64,000 bases of DNA, from positions 1,798,001-1,862,000 of the forward strand of contig CM059625.1 of the NCBI GenBank assembly GCA_030435675.1, written 5' to 3'. A program made the position numbers and the translations under genes. Below the pieces are notes generated by a model. That model was not told the origin of the DNA and ran no database searches. It saw only the letters and a program-made list of their open reading frames with translations. This document shows, one piece after another, positions 39,930 to 51,400 of the stretch (positions are counted from its first letter, which is position 1; every line of letters begins with the position of its first letter). This stretch comes from Steinernema hermaphroditum. Lineage: Eukaryota; Nematoda; Chromadorea; Rhabditida; Steinernematidae.

Positions 39930-42827
39930 AACACCTTACTCACTAGAGACCCTACATTGTTTACACGTCAGCTATCCATTGTAACAAACATAGAACGTGT
40001 TTTAAGTACAGAATTGAGTTCGTTTGAGGAAAAAGTTCACAATTAATTTACAGCGGTCCTGACACCTCCCTCACCATAAACATTCTTTCCCATGCATGAC
40101 TTTTGAGCCGGTCACTTGTTTTCTATTCGCATCAAAAGACTCTGGTGACAAGAAGAGTTGTTTGTCCATTTCGAGCGATGTCTGGTTAGGTGCTCCGATT
40201 GCCTTACTCTCGCGAACAGGGTGAGAAGGTTGTTTCTTTTGCCAGTCTAGTTTTGTGAGATATGCGATATAAGAAAGTGATGTTCTGAAGCAAAAATATT
40301 GCCACTCGATGCAGCCGTGTGAACGTAGGATGTCCCCAGTTTTTGCATTACTACTGAAAATATCAAGGTTGCCAACAAATGACCAATGAGCGCTCCTTTT
40401 TTCGGTACTTTGCTCGTAGTTTCCTTGTCCACGATTACCTAGAGAACATAAGAATATTTACATCTGCTGGCTAGCTCAGCTCACATCGAACGTAGTGTTC
40501 AGAACATGATCACCATTAGATCCGTCGTTCCTGTGGCCTGACGTGTATAAGCATAGTTGACATGTTTTGTCATTAAAATCTGGTTAGATATTTGTCTTCT
40601 ATGGTTGTCGTGAAACTGTTTAAATTCGAATTGGGTCGACAATCCGCTGCGAAGTTGCCCTTTTTTGATTGTCAGTACAAAACGTCATTTTCTTTGTTGC
40701 AAGTATATATAGGTGGTACAGCGTCTGTTTCTAAAAACAGTTGCTATCCATTATCAGCAAAATCAAATTCGCAACACCTACGTGTATTTCGAAAAAGAGC
40801 TTTGTATCAATAAAAGGTTTGAAAGTGCATATATGTATTCGAAGTGTCATAAATAACCGATCCATTCGGAGCGGACCACGCTTGTCAGAACTTTCTAGCC
40901 AGGTTGCCATTTTGGGCAAATGAAATCTATGCTTTTATTTGTCTCTTCAGACTTTTCTCACAATTTGTGTCGTGAGAACCACTCCACTATTCCTTCTCGA
41001 CTGTTCTATGCTTTTCTGAGGATGCGATTAGAAAGGCTGGAGATTCAGTGGACCTAGAAATTTTTTCGATATAGAATTGTTTTCTGCCTCTTACATCACA
41101 CCCGCTGTGATGACACATAACTCTGTGAAGGCTTCACTTTTTTGATAGGTTTCGTGTTTACGTATAACAATACGTGTGGCGCACCTAGAAACCCTTCGTA
41201 TTTAATATTTGTTTTCGTTGAAAATCCGTCATTTCCAAATTCTGCGTACGCAGTTTGTTCGGCTCTTCACGTCGCTAGATAATTTGATAAGAATTGTTTT
41301 GTTTTTGTTATATAATGGCCGTAATAATACAATTAATCTGTTTATTTATGCATTTTGTTTTTAACGGCTCGCACTAATGCTTTGTCCGATTATCGAGCGT
41401 CATGGTTAGGTTTTACAACAACTTCCGAAACCAGCTCGAATCGGCTGATCAGAGGGTGCCATCACATAATAGAGGAACTGTATAGAAAAGCGAGTACAAC
41501 TTACGTGAATGAGACCCCACTTAAGCTAAGTGCAAACCCCTTGGATTGCGAAACATGATACAGTATAAATCAGCTTTTTATGAGCAATCGGAACTAAATC
41601 AGTTAAATTTTATATTTCAGTCGTATATCGCTTTCCGGGTCACCAGACCTTAAAGCTACTGTGGCTTTGATAAACTAGACGAGTTGTAGGTTGAATTTTG
41701 GAAATTCCTGGGTGTTGGGTACTATTCTCCCTCCAGCTAGATTGACTAGACGCTTTTGTGTCTACGACTGTACATATGAGGGATGTGATTGTTGATAAAG
41801 ATGAACCACATTAGACTTGTCATAGTTTCTCGTTCTCTACATCTTAACACTGGGTATTTCGACTCATTAACTATTTCCAGTATATGGCCATAAAATATGA
41901 TCTTTGTGTTCTCAACTCTTCATTAGAGTTTTTATGTTCATTTATTGACGACACACAGAAGTTGCCAAATTAGGTCATGTGAACTACGAATGTCTGCTGC
42001 GTACTTGTGATCCCCGGTCACAAACCTAGTAAATTGTTCCTAATAATTTGTATTTTAATGTAAAATCGTAGATCTTCAAAGCTCGTCATGGATACTCCTA
42101 TTTCACACCCACAGTGTACTTCTCTGTAATTACAAAAAGGCAACATTGACTTAACTTTAGCAGATATTTTACCCTTCCGGGTCCTTAAAAGTTCAGCCAT
42201 AACTTGATTCGATAATGTCGACCGCAACGCACAAACATGTAGGCTGTCTTTTGTATCCAGAAAGGATACCAGCGTTACACACTAATACACCTTATTGCTT
42301 CCCCGTACGTTGACTCACTTGACTCAATTGTACTTTTTGCAAGTTCCGACAATTATGCTCATTACCGGCGCATTTCCTGTATTCTTGGGACGACGTCCCC
42401 TCCCCCTAACCACAACACAAAAAGTGTTAATCCAATGGGCAGTCGTCCCCAAGGAAATCGACTTTTTATCAATAGCGCCGCTATATTAACCTCACCGAAA
42501 CGACCATCTAATCACTCATAAGCAATCGAACGCGTTGCGGGCACTGGTTCTCGATACTTCCGGTCCGAGTTTATTGTATCCACTCTCCTTCAGGCTCGCC
42601 GCGCACACCCTCTTTCCACTGTACACGTGCTTTGCGTCAACGGCGTCATCTTCGGCAACTGGTGCGGTAGGTGAATTCTTAACTCGCGGCGCGGAACGAT
42701 TTAATGAGGATAACAAATAGGCTCGGAGATAAGCATACGCAATCGGGTGGCTGAGGCGCATTTCGGTTTCACAACAACCCGTAAGTGGCTGAAGTCGGCT
42801 TTGCTCCGCTACAAAAACACCGTCATC
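39930..42827. other. upstream region of the small 42.8-kb gene
   Basis: No exon could be supported. The plus strand switches here from A-rich to T-rich, consistent with flank or intron of the plus-strand gene at 42828. No repeat of note is seen. Confidence 0.4.
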
Positions 42828-43127
42828 ATGTCATCTGGTCTCCTCGTTCGACTGGCTCTTCTCTTCGGCATCGCCTTCTCCTTGGCCATCTCCACATGGT
42901 CCTATGTCATCAAAGAGCAAGCTCCTGAGGTATGTGTACGTTTAGTGTCGTGTTCCTAAGTCCGCATTCAGGATCTGACGGATATGGAGAAACTGCAGCT
43001 TCTGGTCGACCGCCGAAGCCCTAACGTGAACAACCTCGTCTCCCAGATGCTCGAGAAACTGAACGACGGTGGATCGAACGCGCTGCAGGTCAGACGCCAG
43101 ATGCTCTCGCGTAAGTTCTGGAAGTGA
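42828..43127 (+). CDS. small secreted or membrane-anchored protein, unrecognised
   Basis: Two exons, 42828-42929 and 42972-43127, separated by a 42-base intron with GTATGT and CAG, encode 85 residues. Residues 1-24 are a signal peptide or anchor (LLVRLALLFGIAFSLAIS). The rest is a short charged, probably helical chain (DMEKLQLLVDRR, NLVSQMLEKLNDGG) ending in RRQMLSRKFWK. The RR and RK pairs could be peptide-processing sites, but no amidation glycine follows them, so a neuropeptide role is not supported. AATAAA at 43226-43231 lies about 100 bases past the stop. A donor-like CGTAAGT near the end of exon 2 (43111) would allow an alternative C-terminus. The codon choice (CTC, GTC, ATC rich) suggests good expression. 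Confidence 0.7.
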
Positions 43128-45403
43128 GAGATGAACGATGACCGGATGACGTCTTCGAATGCTTTTCCCGTGTCGATCATAGTTAAACTATTGCTTTGGT
43201 TACGCGTGTACCCCATGCGTTAAGAATAAAGTCTCTCTTTTAATTGCCGCTTACAAAGGCAGTACGTTCATTTGGTCTTGAACAGGAGTGAGTGGAAAAG
43301 ATAAGAAACGCTCCTTCTAATCAGATGGGACTGTACGATTAATCACGAAAAGGCATGAAGAGACTTGCTGTCACCTTGTCCACATGTTAAACAACGGTAC
43401 CTGACACCTGCATCAACCGCTTTAGCGACGCCACTAGTCCGCAATACCCTTGTGTTTTATCCATGCCCCTCAAGTGCTCTGAAGAATGCTAGGTTACACA
43501 GCTACCAAGCACCATAACCGACTACGTAGCCAGAACTTTCTGATGATGAGGTCATAGGGGATCTTGTTATTATAGAAATAAATTAGTATAGCGTAAACAT
43601 CAGAAGAACCTGAACATAAAAAAGTTCCAATTGGTGACTCAAACGCATTGTTCGCGCGTCCATATTTAGTCTTTGATGAGTAAACCGTTAGTACTAGAAG
43701 AACGAGGGTGCTAATTGGGTCCCAGACCGTACGATAATCACATGGACTTGCGTATTAAACTAATAAAAATGTTGCACATATATACTCGGACGTCGTACGG
43801 TTCACTGACGTACCGCTTGAGCGCACTTTTACAAAAAGAAGCGACCTAGTGTTCCTCGAACTCTCACTTCTCGGAGTTGTTTACCCATTTGAGGAAGTTT
43901 TTATAATCTTCCTGTAAAGGTTGGGAGTTCGTCGACTACTGTTTGAACGCAACAAGCGGCAAAGGATGTTTACCGTTAGCTGAAAAAGTAAATGACATTC
44001 CTGGGTGAGCGAAAGTGTCACATAAGATCTATATTTGATCACAAACTACTTTTTCAACTATTTTTCGCCCGGTACATTCTGCAAACGGGAAAGAGACTCT
44101 GGAAATCATTGAAAATACGGCTGCCTTAATTGCGATGTACACGGCTCTACAGAGAACAGTAAAGGGGCTAATGACAGTTCTTCCGTCAAGAAGCTTTGTA
44201 AATTGATGTTCAGAGAAGAGGACAGCTAAATGGAGCAATGGTTGTGCTCTTGCTCCTAACACTCGGTGTGGGTTAGCATTTGTGCTGGATATGTATCAAT
44301 AATTTGATCGCAAGCAGGTTAAGCTAAAAGTTACAAGCATGTTAAAGTTCATCTTACCGCAGCACAGCCAATTTTCCAGCACTACCCTTTTTTATATGGT
44401 TTTTATGAGATTTTATTAAATAGTTGGTAAAATGGTACCGTTTGTGATAACATTTATATAAACAGTGATCTCTACTCATGTCGCTACTTATGCACCCACT
44501 ACGCCTATTTGTCTATTCAACTCATTTGACTTGCTCAAACATGTGTTTGACAAAGGCTCTTTAGTTCCTCGTCTGATTGTTCCAAGAAATACGTATTTTT
44601 GTTGATGTATACACCGGCGTTGCTTTGAACTTGTGCTCGTCACTTGATTCAACACGCAAAGAAGATTCTATAGGTCAGATTGTGCTTCCAGTTCTTTTGA
44701 TAAACTTGGCGTATCCTAAATCTAAAAGATGCCAAAAAGTTCTGTGTAGAGTGCGCTTTTGTTTTACAAGATTGCCATAAGTACTTCACATGAAGGATGG
44801 AAGTCATTGTCCATCAAGATATCTGCTTAGTCCAGTTTACAAAACCGAAAATCCATTCGAATACCTGTCCTTAATGCTTCCGCAACGATCCTACGTTTAT
44901 TACTCAGCGGGCTCAATGTAGACCTGCGCCTGTCCAAAAGACTGGCTGCGAACAAATCATCATTTCCGTGGTTGTATCATGTATCATTCTTGAAGAAGGA
45001 GAAACAAAACACTATCGGAATCGTTCTAAGAAGCCACCGATTTCTATGCTCCAAACGTAACTTCGAAAACCGATAGTCAACTTCTGTTGTGATTGGCGTA
45101 CTGCTGTAATGCTTCTGCATTCTCGATTTCCGCTCGATAACATGAGGCAGATCAGTTTCCGTGGGAGCACTATCCCCCAATTCCGATGTCAACTACTCCA
45201 GTTCACAACACTTTTTAGAGATATCCTTTATTTATAAGGCGGCGACGTGAAAGCCAAAAAAATTATATCTGTCGTGGACGTGAAGTTACGCATAACTCGT
45301 GTTGAAATGACCGGTTACCTTGACGAGAATTGCAGGTAAATGTGACCAAGCCCTCTTCTAACTACCCAAATGCCACATACTACGATAAATGCATTCCACG
45401 GAT
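43128..45403. other. intergenic region between two convergent genes
   Basis: Apart from the polyadenylation signal of the small gene near 43226, I see no exon, RNA gene or repeat that can be supported. The sequence is AT-rich throughout. Confidence 0.5.
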
Positions 45404-48400
45404 TTATACACGTTTTAGATCACGAAGAGATCGAATACATTGATAGTAGTACGGGGGACTGAGGGTATTGAGGGCGGTGAGGAGCTTGAGGACTGCCGGA
45501 CGCTGTTTTTCCGAGTGCCAGAAGAACGGGAGGAGGTTAGTTGCGAGGATTGCCGGTAGGTCCAGTGCTGGCGTTCGAGATGCGGTCATCTTCTGGACAA
45601 TTTCCAGAATAAGCTGGGCGTTGAAGTCGCGGTCGCAGATGATAGGCTGCCCGAAGCGCATGGAGTCGAAAATTTTGTCATTTATGTAAAACAAAAGAGT
45701 TGTACATTCCTCGGGCAGCGAGCATTCCTCAACCACCTGAAAAAGCAATTATAAAAAAATGTATGTGGTGAATTCTCAATGCAAAAAGATAAAGAAAAAT
45801 ACTTATAGTTCACAGGAAATTGTTCATCGTCTAAGAGCTAGGTTTGGATTAGGCTTCGGCGTAGGCTCCCGCCTAGATACCTTAAGCGAGGGAAGGACCG
45901 TAGCTTAGAATGGCGCAAAATTTACTTGATCGTTTTTGAAGACATGTCTAGATAGCTAGAATCTTGAAATATCAAGCAGTAGTAACACCCTGGGCAAGTA
46001 GCGCATCTCTGCCAAAGGGTATTTGGAATTGTAGGATTGCGTAGCCACTTTTTGTGCGGTCCTATCGCGTACTCGACTTTATACCTGTTGAAAAGGCACT
46101 TACCTGTTTCCAATATCGTGCCCAGGGGATTACGCAATTCCAAGTCAGTAGATGAAGCTCATTAAGAACAAGACGAGCATGGTTTTCAAGCTCCTGGTCA
46201 CCGACTGGATACGATAGCAGCAACTTCTTACGTGCCTCGACGAATGCAACGAGTAGAGCGACGTAGGCCTAAAAATTCATTTATTATTGCCATAAATGTG
46301 GATGCCTCGCAATAACTGCAGCAACTTATACATATCACCTTATTAGATCCAAATGAACGTACTCTGTTTGTTTCAAAGAATTCAAAAAAAAAACTACAAA
46401 AAAACTTTGGGGTCAGTCCAGAATCGGGTTCAGTCGAGAACTCGACAAGTGCGAGTCCTCATTTTGAATTTCCATTTCGAGTTCGCCCATCTGCGTTGAA
46501 TTTAGCCAAAATAAGTCAATCGGTTATGCTTTCCGATTCTTTGATTCATAGAATAAAGAACCGAAAATTACGAGTTCAACGCGTATCAAACGACTAGTTG
46601 CGTATTTCACGTTTGTCATTGTTCCTGACACAGTTGAATATAGGCAAACGATTTCTTACGACGCTCGGGCATCCTTGAGCCAGGTAATCCAAGAAATGCT
46701 CAAAATTCGGGAACGCTTCAGGAGGAGGAGAGTCGAGAACGTTGAGTTCGAAGATGTTGTGCATGGCGCGTATATGCAACTGAGATACTACGTTACTTTT
46801 CATCTCTGATAAGGTAACTTACGCTGCTAAAGTATGTCACTTTGGACATGTCCAAATTTTCTTCGTATTTCTTGTTAGAGCTGATGATGATATGGGTCGA
46901 ACGACACCTCGAGCACTAAAAATATTATAGACAGTTTAGTGGCTAACATAAAACTATCCAGCTGAAATCAAATGAGGAGAAATACTACAAAAAGTTCCGA
47001 AAATCTACGTATGTCAGGTCAAACTGATACGGAAATTTTTGCAGAAAATGGCAAAGCGGTAGAAATTTGGCAAATGCGTTTCGTCATTAACTTTCGTACG
47101 AGGTGCTTTCGAAGTTAAAATGAAACATACCATGCCATTCGTCGGCGGTCCGTAGTACCCACGCTTCTGGGATACTGCTGCCAGGTACACGGTAATCTCT
47201 AGCATCCATTTGAACGCCTCTTCTCCACTGGTTTCCTTCGTTTTCTTCTCGCCCTGAAAATCAACATTGCGTCTCATGAACGATAAAACGAAATTTTATA
47301 TGTACCTCTAGGGCATTCATAAATTTGTCAATTTCGTCCCATACACTGCTTTGCGTGCGTGATGCATATTGCGCAGGCGGTTGATAAGGGCAGTTGGGGC
47401 CTTGAACGGGAATGCAACGAGGTTGACGCCTTCCTGCTATTCCAGCCGAACTTGGCCTGGAGTCGTAGCCGGAGTCGCAAGAGCCTGGGCCTTGTCTATA
47501 ACACCAACCATATATCTGATGGTCTGGATGGAAAAACTTACTCCAATTGACATCCTGACGTACCGACACCAGTGATGTTGTGCTGCGAAGTCTGCAATTG
47601 ACCATGTGTTTATATGTTGCGCGTTCTCTTGCAATATAAAGGTTTAGTTACCCGAGTTTGAGGTCCCTCGTCGTACCCGTTCTACCCCTCTACTTCGTCG
47701 TAACAGATGCTTACGGACGTATTTGTTGGTAAAGATTAACCCCACTCTAACCACTCAACAGCCGCGAAACGAATTGATGGAATATTTAGAATTTGGTGGA
47801 ATAATTTGATGGAATATTTAGAATATATATAATGATACCTGATAATGATAGCTCGGGATTGGACGCGAATTCCACTGCTTCGCCGGTGTCGCTCCATCGT
47901 GGATAGCCTAGAACATACGTAAGTGTTCCGACAAAAGAAAGTTTATCCCCCTATCCCAGAGATGCAAACTGAGCTAGACCCCCTGAGGCAAACGGAGCCG
48001 AGGCCCGACAGCCTATCTAGGGGGGTATTCCGTTGTTGTGCTAAGGCCACAAGTACAGTATCTCTCGGGCAGCGCTCGCCTACAAGCTCGTAAATCTAGA
48101 TATAGAGACGACCTACATAGAGCCGAAATTCACAAAGAAAGAAGAGATTATTAGAGTAAGAGAGTTAATTGGAAGATGATGATTTTTGGATTTTTGGCGA
48201 TACTTATACATTTCAAATATACCCTCTACGGCTCGCGATTAAATACGAATGTTCCATAGTGTAGGTTACCGTTTCTACAAAAGCAATGAGCTCGGGAGTC
48301 TGTGACGTGACTTTCGGGAGATCAGCAGGAGCGACTCGCTTCCTAGTCGCAGCTTCCGTGTGAAAGCCCATCACATTCGGCGTCCACGTCTCCTTCGTTG

Positions 48401-51400
48401 GTGAGCTTGAAGGAGAGCGCTGGACCTGCGCGTGCATAGCGCTTCTCGGATCCAACTGGAAAATTGAGATGGAACAGGAAATTAAGAAGCGCAAGTGAAT
48501 TTGATCTTAGGGATATTTTTGTACACGGGTAATATTTCGGTTGCGCCCTTAGAATTTTCCGTTTGTCTGTCTCTATTAATCTAATAACGTTACCTTAGCC
48601 AGATGTGCATCAACTTCGGAACGCGGCGCGACTTGCTGGAACCCAAAAGAAGCGTTTCCATATTGGCTGCTCGCTATTCCCGTATGGACGCCGGTCATAT
48701 TGTTAGGCCACCCGACGTTGTTTGAAAAGTGTGTAGGAGTGTACGCGACCTGAGTGTGTACAGCCCTTCCGGCATCCATCTGGAACAAATTTTAATAACG
48801 ATGGTGACTAAAACGGTGATGTTACAGAATCTACTAGGTACTATCCAAAAAAATCAAAAATACAAATGAAGTTCTCTGGCTTCAAAGTAATTTTGTACAC
48901 ACTTCGAACACCGATTGATTGTAGACAATTTCTAGTCCTTCACTTTTGTAGATTCCTCTATTAATATTCAAACCATTAATATTACCTTGACCATGCCTGG
49001 ATCAACTGAGCAACGACGCATGACTTCCTGGAACTCGGCAGGAGCGAATCCAAGATTCCAGCTCAGCGCTTCGGCATCCATACCCATGAGCCCTGTAGAA
49101 GTCGACGACCCATTATTGTGGGACATCCAAGGAGAGTCTGTGATCTGGGCGTGCATAGGGCTTTCTGCAGTCCCCTACAAGTTTTGAACTATACACCTCC
49201 ATAAATTCATAAATATGTCCTACCTCGGCCACGGTTGCCTGAGGCTCGTCTGGCCGCCTGATTTCCTCGACCTGTGGCGGAGGATTCCGACGCTTTCTGC
49301 CGACAGACTGAGTTCTCGAGTGGGGAACTTTAGGAACGGACCAGGTCTCCTGTGAAGGAGAGTCAGTGACGTAGGGGATCTTAGCGCTCTCCACGGCCAC
49401 CTGCAAAATTCAATAGCTCAAAAAAGTCAAACTTTTTTCCGTTCGTTGAGGGTGAAAAAAACTAAGCCATGTCGGTTGGACATGTTTTACTGTTTAAAAA
49501 AATATGCTTCGGAGAGCTTTTTTTACCTGTTGCGGGACCCTCGCCTCTTCTTCAACTACGGCTGGCGGCGACGATGGTATCAGCTGCTTTTCAGGCTACA
49601 ACATTCGATCGAATTTGAGAATATAAACATGAATTACGATCCTACCGTGTTGACGTTCCCCTGCTCTTTAGCTGCGGCCATCGTAGGGGGAGAAGCGAGC
49701 GTGGGAGCGTGGTCCTTCACAACATGCTGCAACATAAGAAAATTTAACAAAGAGGTTACAGTGGCTAAAAATATATCAGGAATGCAGAACCTTCCCTGAA
49801 TTTCGTTTGACCTGATACGGGACTGGTCCAGAAACGGACTCACTGATCGGGCTGAAATTTGGGGAGCGCATATAGTCCCACCGACCCTACCATCTTAAGG
49901 GAAAGAAAGGTTTTCAAAGGAGTTGTCGGTTGATAAGTACTCATTTTCATCATGTAAAGACCCGTTTATTCTCTGCGCAACACCAAAAAGGGGGTTTTGT
50001 GTAGCGCGGAGTATAAGCGGGCATTCGTGGGGGGTGGGGGGGGGGCTTGCCTTAACGGAAACGATCCGAAAGATGCGCGTTTAAACCACCGCACCCATAA
50101 TCTTTCTATGTCTATTTCTATCATCCATGAATTACAATTCTACCTGCTTGACGTTATGCTGTTCTTCAGCTGCGGCCATCGTAGGGGGAGAAGCGAGCGT
50201 GGGAGTGTCATCCATCACAACGTGCTGCAACATAAAAAAATTTAATAAAGAGGTTACAGTGGCTAAAAATATATCATCTAAGTTCTTGTTATTTCGCGGA
50301 ATGCATTTTCCTGAATTCCTTCCCTGAATTCCGTTGGAACTAATATGGGATAGGTCAAGAAACGCACTGATCGGGTTGAAAATAATTGGGAAGCGCACAC
50401 AGTCCCATCGGCCCTATCATCTTAAGGAAAAGGAAGGTTTTCAAATCATTTGTCGGTTGATATGTACTCGTTTTCGTAAGAGAAACGATCAAAAAGTGCC
50501 TGTAGTTCATTGGAATTGCGATGCGTGTGTGAACCACCGCACCAGTAATCTTTCTATGACTACTTCTGTCATCCATGAATTACAATCCTACCTGCTTGAC
50601 GTCATGCTGTTCTTCAGCTGCGGCCATCGTCGGGGGAGAAGCGAGCATGAGACTGTCGTCCTTCACAACCTGCTGTGAAATAAAAAAATTAATAAAGAGA
50701 TTTCAGTGGCCAAAAATATGTCAGGAATGCAGAACCTTCCCTGAATTTCGTTTGACCTGATACGGGACCGGTCCAGAAACGGAGTCACTGATCGGGCTAT
50801 AATTTGGGGAGCTCATATAGTCCCACCGACCCTACCATCGTCTTTCATTTGTGTTCCCAGTGATCGGTCGGGTCGTCCACTCGCTCTTTCTGAGGCTGTC
50901 TGGGGCCGACTGAGTTGAGTGAGCGGTCGTTTTCGGCCGTCATTGTTGGTTGCATAGTGATCGCCCCGGCTCCCAGAAGGCCTGGAACACCAGGGAGCCG
51001 TAGTTCCAACGTCTTGCCAAGAAGCCCGTCACTGCCGCCCGACTCCACCCGCGCCGCCAGAGAAGCCGAAGAAGCGTTACAACTCCGAAGTCTGTGCCGC
51101 CAGCTGCCTTGATGGTTCCCGGTTTGCCCGTTGTGCTCCACCGACGCGTTTCGCCCAGATGCCGTTCTTCGCCCGTGCTGCCCGCGGAAGCCGCCGAAGA
51201 AGCTTCTCAACTCCGACGTCCGCGCTGCCACCAGAGCTGAAGATAGGCTTGCTGTGTTCCACCGTCTCCGGGGTCAACTTTTCGCCTCTCTGATGCCCGC
51301 GCACACTGATGGAATCGTCGCCTTCTACTCTGATGCTGTGCCCTGCGCCGAAGCCAGAAGACCGACGACTACGGAGTGACAATGTGGTTTTTGTGCATAT

